Positions 55,270 to 64,000 of a DNA stretch of 64,000 bases are shown piece by piece; the stretch's first letter is position 1, and each line of letters starts with the position of its first letter. A model generated the notes under the pieces. The model saw only the letters and a program-made list of their open reading frames with translations. It had not been told where the DNA came from and ran no database searches. This stretch comes from Ophiodon elongatus (taxonomy: Eukaryota; Chordata; Actinopteri; Perciformes; Hexagrammidae). The stretch spans positions 533,001 through 597,000 of the forward strand of contig JACSYO010000005.1 in assembly GCA_016806645.1 (NCBI GenBank), written 5' to 3'. The position numbers and the translations under genes were made by a program.

Positions 55270-56970
55270 ATTATATTTTGTTCTACTGATGATGACAACC
55301 ACCTCCTATAATAATTCAGGGGACACTGTAGGGTGATGGTAGTTGGGTGCAGATTTAAAATGTAGTTTAAGGATTGGGTAAAGCTCATCAGTCGTGATGA
55401 TGTCATGATCAATTAAAGTATTAAGGCCACTGTGAGGATGAAAGAAATATTAAAGGAACAAAGCCACATTCTTTTTGAGACAAAATAAAGTTGTAATGTT
55501 ATGAGAATAGCCTCATTATTTCAATAAAAAACGTCATGATATTATAGGATTAAGTCTTTGTTTTTGCTTCGCGGGGATATTTGTGATAAAATAATAATGT
55601 CTTTTAAAAAAAAAAAAAGACAATATTAGTTATAATACATAATATTGAAAGACACAATATCAAAAGAATAATGCTTTAATATCATTATATGAAAAAGTAA
55701 AAGTTGTGTATATTGAGTTTTGTTAGAAGATACAACTATTCTCTCAACTTTAGGACTTGTTTTCTGTAATGCGGCCCTCATTCTCCTTCGTCCTTTAACA
55801 TCATTTTACAGAGTGGACATAGTTCTGAAATCATTGAAAGAAGTAGCACGCACACATTCACATAATAATCAACTAACTTAATAAACGTGCTCCACATGAG
55901 GGAATTGCAAAGTGTCATTGTATTTCTAAAAGCCAAAAAGAAAGTGTAAAACTGGTGAGGGGACACTCGCAGTTTGATTTTTCTTTTTCTTTTTGTTGTT
56001 TGGAGGCAACATTACAAACTATCATAGACCAATTAATTGTAAAGGACAGCATGTTGTGTTGTACCCTGAGGCTGAGCACGTGACCAGGAGCAGCGGGAGG
56101 AGAGCAGCAGCATCCTGACGTACTGCAGAATGAACACTAGAGGGAGCTCACAGCTCGGTGCAGACACTACATGAGGCCACATGATAACACATGTCATCTA
56201 CACGTGTTTAAGGATACTAGTATTCAGGATTGCTGCAGCAATACTGTTTCCAACTTTTTCTCACAGCAGTGTACTGCAGGTATTTCTACCTGACAGCTGT
56301 GGGACAGAGGAACAGTCCAGGTGGGGGGACCAAACACAAACGCTCAGTTTGTAGCACTGGGGCCTCTTGGGGTGGCCCTACTGGTCAGGATCAGTCCACC
56401 ACCTTGGTTCAGACCACATCTAAAAGTCTACTCCATGGGTTATTACAGAATTCATATACAGAAATGTATGGGTTCCATATGTATTCCGTGATTTTGGCGA
56501 TCCCCATGACCTTTGACATTAAAAAAGCACACAGGTGCAATATATGCAAATGATGTCTGGCTGAATTCCTTTAACTGCTTCAGTTTCAGGGCCCTGGAGG
56601 CATGCTCACTCAGACTCTTGAATAAGGCCGTTGTGTTCTGAGTAACGCTGTGCTGTTCCTCCTACGACCCGTCAGCCTGTCTGCTTGGAAAAAGGCTCAT
56701 TGCATTGATTGTTGAATGAATTATTGTTTTTGTCCACATCTTCATGTTCCCCTCATGATGAATTGTTTTCACTTTAATTATTCTCTGACTTTTCTTCTAG
56801 CGCCATCATCATGTCAACACCCATCAGCCATAGCTGGACTTTATTTAATGTCATGCCAGTTTTACTTCATTGTGACATAACTAATATTGCCTTGTATATA
56901 ATCTGAAATGTATATTAATGATGATAGCTAGTAGCATAATGACTAATCATTTATTAAAAAAAATGTCGTT
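55270..56970. other. Intergenic stretch between slc2a1 and mthfr, left part
   Basis: No gene seen. Around 56760-56830 words such as CTGACTTTTCTTCTAGCGCC belong to the same type of teleost repeat as R3. A CACGTGAC E-box is at 56077-56084. ORFs here are short and unrecognised. Confidence 0.35.
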
Positions 56971-57118
56971 TATGAAATGTGATCTGTATGAAATATGAAA
57001 TGTAATCTGTATGAAATGTGATCTGTATATCATGTAATCTGTATGAAATATAATCTGTATGAAATGTAATTTGTATGAAATATAATCTGTATGAAATGTG
57101 ATCTGTATGACATGTAAT
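56971..57118. repeat. 16-bp minisatellite
   Basis: About nine units of TATGAAATGTAATCTG with G/A and A/T variants and one longer unit. The minus-strand ORF of repeated YISYRL/IQITFHTD-like words comes from it. Confidence 0.95.
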
Positions 57119-57119
57119 G

Positions 57120-58920
57120 TTATTATAATTATAATTGATCATAATTTAGGTCTGTTTTTGTTTAATAAACGGAGGCCCCTGTTGGGCTGGGGGACTGGTT
57201 GTGTATTACTACCTGAAGGACTACATTCAGGGATTACAATTTTGAAAAACAACAACATTTAAACAAAGTAAAACTACATTAACAACCAAATCCACCTGTG
57301 TTATGTGAGGCTGTTACATGTGGAAGCTAAGGGTACAATCTCAGGTCGTTCTCCTAAGATAAGATGAAATATGATATCTAGCTACATATATGAGAGCGGG
57401 TCCTGCACATAGAAGGGCTATTGTAAGAGGAAGCAGCAGCAGCTGTGTTCACACATCCACGAGAGGCAGCTGTGCTGCTGGCTTGATTTACACAGTTCCT
57501 CTGCAGAAGCTAAAACCAGGGTCAGAGGTCACGGCTGAGGATGGAACGTCTGTACGTCCCTGGTCGGAGTTGAACTACACAACTATTTCATGGCACTGCT
57601 TTGACCTTATTGGGTTAGTTTGGGTCACGGAAGCTTTTCATCCCCTAAGCAGAGGCAGCAAAGCAACCGAAAAATCTGTGAACCTCACATCCATATTTGA
57701 CTGTTGATACAGTGTCATTATCTTTGAAGGCTTCATTATTGTTTCTGTAAAACCTCCTTCTCCTTCTCTAAGGAGGAATTGTCTTGTTCAGTTGTGTTTT
57801 GACTTTTTGTGACTTTTTGACTCTTTCTTAGAAGAACCACAACCACAGAATCTCCTTTTCTTGAGTTGACGACAGATGGTGCGAGTTGAGATGGTTGTAG
57901 CTTGTGTTTGAAGGTCAGCTTGAAATCTACCAGCCTACAATATTGTTCAGGCCATTTTTGGATTCCTGTGTGGAATAAGCTGGACTCCGTGTTCTTCTCA
58001 GCTTTTTTTGTAAACTAAAGAAATGTATATCCTAAAATATATTTTTATTTCACACTTTTCTTGAAGAAATGGTGTGTTATTTGAAAACAATGATAAGGTG
58101 CCAATACGTTTGGCCACAACTGTACATTCATGGGCCCCAAAGGATTAATCCTTTGACATTGGCGATCTCCTCTCTTTTTAATAAGTGTCTCAACAACTGT
58201 TGAATGTTTTGCAATGAACTTTATTTCACATATTCATGTCCTGGAAACGCTCATGTTTTTTCTAAATGAGGTTCAGATTTTTAGGGAGCCCCGAATGTTT
58301 ACAGTCTGGCCCCGCCCCTGGCCCCGCCCCTGGCCCTTCTTGTTATTTAGAACTAATTGGCCTCTGTTGGCATACCCACATTAAAGATCACCACTGTGCC
58401 TTAGTACAGCCTCATGGAGCTGCTAACCTAGCTTGTGTATGTTTCTTATGCAGACTATAATAATAACTGTTCATGTACTGTTAATGAAGGAAAGCATCCA
58501 GTCAAAGCATGGAGAAAACACCAGAGAAGCAGATTGTATGAAAATAGAGAATAACATTTATATCAATGGAGGTTTTGAATGAAAAACTTTTGAATGAAAA
58601 AAAAAACAAACATATTTTCATATTCATGAGGTCAATATTGTGTAACCTACTGCACTACAACCTGCATTCAGTACCTTTCCTTTTAAGTGTGTCAGAGTAG
58701 CCTGTCTGTCTGATACAGGAGAACACGGTCGAAGTCGGGCTGTGTAGCGGCTCGACTCATCTCCACCCCTCACCTCCACCCCACATCCTCGAGGTGACTT
58801 GTTGAGAGAAATCCCTGCCATGTCATCTGGCTGCTGCAGTGTGTTAGGCATCAATGTGGTAAGTTGTCCTATAGCTTAGCCTTTGTACCAGTGGGGTGTC
58901 ACTGAATACCTAATAAAGTC
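57120..58920. other. Intergenic stretch between slc2a1 and mthfr, right part
   Basis: No recognised gene. Two tandem GC boxes (GGCCCCGCCCCTGGCCCCGC) lie at 58309-58334. The 105-codon plus-strand ORF at 57390-57707 and the 76-codon minus-strand ORF at 58624-58854 have no family resemblance. Confidence 0.35.
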
Positions 58921-58923
58921 ACT

Positions 58924-59061
<138 letters not shown>

Positions 59062-59423
59062 AAGTTGTAAAGTATTGAAAAACAATTTAATGCTTTAGAG
59101 AAGGCAGAACAAATAAATACGACTGACATATAAAACATGTTAAGGCAGAGGGCAGATATGTAACTATATCCGTGGTACAACAGCGTCATCAGCAGCTCAC
59201 ATCTGATGGAGAACTCTTACTTTCATGGTATTATCATGAATTCATCACACACAACATCTCACGTCTCCATTGCACCTCTACACTAGGGTTATACCACAAC
59301 AGTCCACATCATTCAAAATCTAACTCAAATACAGCATTTGAATTATGAAAATAAAAACATTTAGTGAAAAACTATTGTGTGTTCACATTCAAAAAGTATT
59401 TTGTCTTATTCGTTATTCTTCAG

Positions 59424-59564
59424 TGAGATCCGTCCATAAGGAAAGTGAAAAAGGAGACGGGGTCAACGACTTTGTTTATCAGCGGGGAGTGGTGCAGGGG
59501 AGGAAGCTACTGATCCTGGAGGCCGTGGAGGTCAAAGAGATCCAATCTTTCATATTTTGGTTAG
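59424..59564 (+). other. Exon-like segment of unknown origin, opposite the mthfr 3' side
   Basis: A TTATTCTTCAG acceptor precedes 141 bases (47 codons, open, with coding-like codon use such as CTG ATC CTG GAG GCC GTG GAG GTC) that end in a TTAG|GTGAGA donor. The product includes GDGVNDFVYQRGVVQGRKLL. I do not recognise the protein and see no flanking exons. Confidence 0.3.
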
Positions 59565-59756
59565 GTGAGACAGTACGCTTCCATTTTCTATTCACTCAAA
59601 TGTGACCTTTATAAAAACTCTTTAAAAAAATACCCCTGTGGTACACTTCTTACTCTTTGCTATGCTCTGTTTTGTAAGTAGCAGCTTTTTGAAGCAATGC
59701 ATAGACTGTCTATGATTCCATAGTGCTCCCTGTCCCTACAAACAGATTCTTTGATT

Positions 59757-62700
59757 CTATTCAGAGACTGTTCCTTCTTCAGGCTCTGGAGGTGCATCGA
59801 GCATCTTGAACATGTCATCGATGACCTGCCACAGACAGCTCTCCAGAGGGAAGTCATTGTCCACCAGGTTGACCAGGAAGTAGTTGTCGTGGATGTACTT
59901 GATGATCATCCGTGAAGGAGACTCGTCTTCATAGAGCTTGGCCCACTGCTCGATCCACAAGGCGAAGGCCTCGTCCTGAGGACAACATGGAGACAGGTTG
60001 GACAAAGGGGACATCAGGTAGGCCGGTCAGAGGACACCGACTAGTCCTAAAACTGCTGCTGTCAAACACATTGTGCTTCTCATCACATTTAGTTAAGTAT
60101 TACTTTCCTGATCAGGGCCAGGATTTACCGGTGTGAGCAGGGACCTCAGTCAGAGTAACACATGATCACCTGTCATCCCTCCATCAGAGCTCAGAGGTGT
60201 GCTAACCCGTTAGACCTGTTGGGAGCTGCAGGAGACGCTGCTCAGGCACTTTAAGGTCGTTGCAACCGTACAACTTTCTGCACTAATAAATAAATAAATA
60301 AATAAATAGATCACTCTTTGAGCCTCTGATATTGTGAACGACTCAAGAGTTCTCCTTGAAAATCAACTAAAACATGTGTACTGATTCCCTCTGGATGTTA
60401 CAGGACATATAAACCTAATTACAATAGGTCAAATCTAATATTTTATCCAACTATTCCAAATCAAAGCGGAAGCATAATATTTAAATATAACATGATATTG
60501 TGGGTAGCATGACAAAGTTCCACAGGTAGATTGATAGAGGAGTTTTCTCCATGAAAAAATGGCCAAATATTGGTTTCTGTTCATCGTCTTAAAAGATTAC
60601 GATGCAAATGTAACTGTAAGATATAAATCCGTCTAGTATTAAGATATAACCAACAGAAAGAGTAAAAGAAAGATGGTTTCTGTGTCAAGAGGTTTAGACA
60701 GATCATTTCACAAAATTTAGCCGACATCTAGTGTTTTAACTAGGATGTGCAACGTGTGGTGCCCAGGCCATATTCTAGTTTATTATTAATAATTTGGCCC
60801 CCCAGGTTTAGGGCGTATCAGAGAAGAGTACAGCTCTTTCCAGCCCCGATCTGAGGAAGACCCAGTGTGGGTGGAAACCGCTCGCCGGCGGTACTTTTTA
60901 ACTGGATAAACTAACAGACTAACTTATGAGTGAACTAATAACTTAGCTAAATAAGGCACTTAAACTACATCCATGGCTCGGTGCGAGTGTTCCCGAAGAA
61001 GTTAACAATGTTCAAGTATTCCTTTAAGTCAGAGTGGTTACACTCATTACAGAAAATGCACCCCTTCATCATGAGGATGGACACACAACACTTGATAGTA
61101 CTTCCATCAGCAGTCGAGGAAACAATCACCACAGTCGGGTTTTGGAGCCATGTTTTTCCCTGAAAAGGCTGCAGAACATTCCTGAATCCCAGCAGGACAA
61201 TCTCCGTCTTACCTTCCAGTACATGAAGCTGTCCGGGTCCACGACAGTCGGCTGAACGATCTCCCTGCCGGGGAAGATCCCCCACGTCACGGCGTTGGGC
61301 TGCATGTCGGGGGCGTTGGTCAGGTTTCGTCCCTGAACACGAAACATTCATTGGAACATATCAATAACACTAACTAACACACACGCTAACACACACACAC
61401 ACACTAATTCACACACTTTCTGGTCACACTTACGTGCACATTAACAATGTGGTAGTTGACACGGGGCTCATACTTCTTGAGTACTTTGAGGAGAGCGGTC
61501 ACATTTTCACTGGAGGTGAAGAACTCCAGATAGGCCTGTTGGATTTCAAACAAAGACAGCATATCAACATATGTTGATTACACCCCTCCCCCCTCCCCCA
61601 TCCCCCCTCCCCCCTCCAGCCTGAAGGCACAAACAAGAGCCAAAGTGCTCCTACCTTCTGGAAGACGTAGCCCCCTGCAGGTCCCCAGCCTGCGATGGGG
61701 TCTGCGGAGGGTTTGCCGTTGATGTTGGGCTGTGAGTTGATGGTGAGGACTCCTCGTCTGTTCACCTTCTCCAGCTCGTCCTTCAGCAGGTTGGTCTCTG
61801 GGGCCAGAGGCTCATCATTCCATGGCAAACACATCACCTGGCAGCAGAGCACACCGTAGCCTGTGAGCTACATGCTGCCCTGGCTTATCTGAAGACAGTT
61901 AAGGCTACACAGCTATCGGATGACGTTTTGGGAAACATTGCTCTCTTTCGGAGCGCGAGATGTTCAGCAGCACATCCGTCTCATGTGTTGAGTACAGATC
62001 TGGGGTCAGGACATGGTTAGCCTAGATTAGCATGTAGACTGGAAGCTGGGGGAAACAGCTAGCCGTCGTCTGTCCAAAGTAAAACAACACACCTAGCAAC
62101 ACATTTAAAGCTCACTGATCAACATGTTGTCCCCGTGGGTTCCATCTGTTAACGGACAGAAATATGAAACCTTTTTGTAGATACAGGAGGGAGTTACGTG
62201 CCCAAACTATTTCTGGGTGAACAGCTGGTGGAGAGACTGAGCAGCTTCCTGGCATCAGGTCATCAGACGGCTGTATCCGGAGACACCCAACACAAATGGA
62301 GGGATAAGTTGCTGTTCACTGGAAGATTGTTGTTTCAGAGGTGTTGCTAGGTGTATTCTTAGAAAGTGTTTGTTTGTTTAATTACTTTACTGCTCCTCTT
62401 CTTTGGTTACAATCATCAGGGAGGAACTTTTGAACATCAGACAAGTAACGTGTCAAACTTTTTCAACGTTTTTCATTGAATCAGAAAACTGGAGGAGGAG
62501 CAGCTCTGTAAGGGACGAGCAGGAGACACGAAGGAAACAAGTCCTCGTTAAACTGCAACAGAGGGAGATTTTGAGCTGCACTCCGGTCAATTCATAAAGA
62601 TGGACGAGCAGTGCTTCACTGAAACCTGGCGTGGTGAGCACAGAGCACTGAGCTCAGAACCACCAGAACACAGACGGCTCACTCAGAGTCCGACCACAAA

Positions 62701-64000
62701 TGAGAACACTGGACCGATGCCACACAACATTAAAGGACGCCCTCTGGTCCCCGTACTGCTGTGGTCCTCTGGTCCCCGTCTGGCTCCTCTAAAGAAGCTA
62801 AAACCTGCTCAGCCTGTGACAAAAGACCAACAAGACTCCCACTTGACTTTTGGTGACCTCCAAACATGTTGTTTTTTTGTCTTTCAGCAGCCTTCCACAA
62901 AGCCCAGCTCGGTGGAGTGGACGGATACTTCAGGCTTTTCTTTGCTCTCTTTGTTGCCTCTCTGATAAACGTCCATCTTGAGTATTGGTCCTCTCTTGGC
63001 AGCTCGTGGTGTCATATTCTTTCCATTTTATAATAATAAATTAGATGGTGCTCTGGTAGATCATCTGACACAACAAAGGGGGTGAGCACCACTTTTTAAA
63101 GATTTAGAATTCTATAAAACAAGATTTTTTTAAATAAAATTTTCACACCAATTTGGACTATTTTGTGAAGGTCCATTATACAAAATAAAAATTAAAAAAA
63201 CAGTTTAATTCCAGGTTGCAAGAAAATTGGAAAAACACCAAATGGGGTGAATATTTTCACAGAGATGAACTTTTTGGTACAATTTAAAGTTGAATCTGCT
63301 GAACCAATCGTAGCACTGCTTTAAGAGCACACTGTTCAAGATAACTTTATCCAGGATTAGTTTATCAAACTGTGTTCCTAGAGCCAAGTTAGTTGGCTGA
63401 GAATTAGCAGGATATTAATGTCTCAATCATCATACCACACAACAACATCTATGTTTTCCTCCTCTTTCAGCGGTCACTAAAATCCCCTTCAGACTAACTG
63501 AGACCAACTAGCCATGACACAGGAGAACACATGTCATCAGTCATGGGCGGAGTACGCCGGTCTACCTTGTGTCCGTTGCGGTTTGGTTGGGCCGTGATGT
63601 AGCAGGTGAAGACCTCGTAGACACTCTCTTCATTCATCAGCTCAGCGCCCCACATCTGCAGCAGAGCATCTTTGGATGACTTGCTCTTTAAGTAGAACAG
63701 GTAGTAGTCATTTAACTCTCCAAAGGCCGGAGACGAGGAATTTCCCCTGAAGACATCAACGACAGGACACCTTTTAGTGGTTTGACAGTAGGCTTCATCG
63801 TTCTTCACTAGCACATAAACCACATGAATAAGGAGATAGACATTGAAGTATATTAACATCTTTTGAGTTCATGTGTTGTTCGTACCATCTGCCGTTGGGG
63901 AACTCGTCCCAGTCCTGGGTCCTGTAGATGTAGCTCTTGGGTCTGGATGCCCAGAAGATGGGTCGGACATCCTCTACCTTCCGTTTGGGATGAGCACTCA
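59757..64000 (-). CDS. mthfr: Methylenetetrahydrofolate reductase, C-terminal part (5' exons off-window)
   Basis: Six coding exons in transcript order: 64000-63886 (cut by the window edge), 63746-63566, 61837-61655, 61535-61434, 61332-61213, 59975-59757 (stop 59759-59757). Phases agree throughout. Conserved segments: RPIFWASRPKSYIYRTQ, NSSSPAFGEL, YYLFYLKSKS, LPWNDEPLAPETNLL, LTINSQPNINGKPSADPIAG, WGPAGGYVFQK, NAPDMQPNAVTWGIFPGREI and NYFLVNLVDNDFPLESCLWQ. These cover the end of the catalytic barrel, the linker and the complete S-adenosylmethionine-binding regulatory domain. Known role: FAD- and NADPH-dependent reduction of 5,10-methylene- to 5-methyl-tetrahydrofolate in the cytosol, feeding methionine synthesis, with SAM inhibiting through this domain. 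No lesion is seen. Convergent with slc2a1; no clear canonical AATAAA close to the stop was found. Confidence 0.95.
60285..60309. repeat. (AATA)n tetranucleotide repeat
   Basis: About six AATA units in the last mthfr intron (59976-61212). The remainder of that intron shows nothing recognised. Confidence 0.9.
61389..61404. repeat. (CA)n tract near an mthfr donor
   Basis: Short CA run; on the gene strand a GT run about 28 bases after the donor of exon 61434-61535. Confidence 0.85.
61563..61618 (-). other. G-rich quadruplex-prone tract and palindrome in a 119-base mthfr intron
   Basis: On the gene strand the intron 61654-61536 contains, at 61618-61583, G-runs of four to six broken by single A, T or AT. 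Nearer the acceptor is the perfect 16-bp palindrome ATCAACATATGTTGAT (61563-61578). Confidence 0.85.
61838..63565. other. mthfr intron with repeat traces
   Basis: 1.7 kb intron. The stretch 62000-62110 (TTAGCCTAGATTAGCATGTA and GTCTGTCCAAAGT) resembles a common teleost repeat. The 121-codon plus-strand ORF at 62600-62965 shows no family resemblance. Confidence 0.4.

Noticed and set aside
56954..57142. Repetitive ORF resembling a repeat protein, and the array as a possible CRISPR
   Set aside because: Units are contiguous 16-mers without spacers in a eukaryotic genome; it is a minisatellite.
57390..57707. 105-codon plus-strand ORF with an acceptor-like site at about 57507
   Set aside because: No donor in frame, no recognisable family and mixed composition; treated as chance.
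58624..58854. 76-codon minus-strand ORF beyond the mthfr stop
   Set aside because: No splice sites linking it to mthfr, no recognised domain, and GC-rich composition alone does not support a gene.
62600..62965. 121-codon plus-strand ORF in an mthfr intron
   Set aside because: Low-complexity Pro/Ser/Thr composition, no start context or splice sites, likely repeat-derived.

Overview
The window is vertebrate nuclear DNA, most likely from a teleost fish and probably a percomorph. The evidence is four vertebrate orthologues split by GT-AG introns, many interspersed repeats whose sequences I recognise as teleost types, and abundant (CA)n/(TG)n microsatellites. No RNA gene, CRISPR array or prokaryotic feature was seen.

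Layout. (1) 250-8321, plus strand: last 14 coding exons of ccdc22 (Commander/CCC endosomal-recycling complex); its 5' exons lie left of the window. (2) 12418-25815, minus strand: complete slc38a5, a system-N amino acid transporter, 15 coding exons and 471 residues, convergent with ccdc22. (3) About 26-44.4 kb: a repeat-rich stretch without a recognised host gene, dominated by a decayed Ty3/gypsy-type LTR retrotransposon (27558 to about 35165). It also holds a CpG-rich block with a short signal-peptide-like ORF (36021-36185), an exon-like minus-strand stretch (39392-39595) and nested repeats. (4) 44472-54250, plus strand: complete slc2a1 (GLUT1), 10 coding exons and 493 residues, with an NF-Y/CRE-type promoter signature just upstream. 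(5) 59757-64000, minus strand: the last six coding exons of mthfr, convergent with slc2a1; its 5' part lies right of the window.

The four genes are ordinary single-copy housekeeping or transport genes and do not form an operon-like unit. CCDC22 works in endosomal recycling of membrane proteins, SLC38A5 and SLC2A1 import glutamine-type amino acids and glucose, and MTHFR feeds one-carbon metabolism. As far as I recall, human CCDC22 and SLC38A5 both lie on Xp11.23, while SLC2A1 and MTHFR are both on 1p. The repeat-rich 26-44 kb stretch may therefore be an ancient synteny junction (inference).

I see no convincing undescribed biological system. The items most worth a second look are: dinucleotide repeats hugging splice sites in all four genes; a 0.9 kb GACAG minisatellite with a 113-bp higher-order duplication; two tiny uORFs before slc38a5; a G-quadruplex-prone short intron in mthfr; a G-to-E change in the GLUT1 sugar-transporter motif; and three orphan exon-like segments. 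Exon boundaries were placed by hand from reading frame, family similarity from memory and GT-AG sites; no alignment was run.
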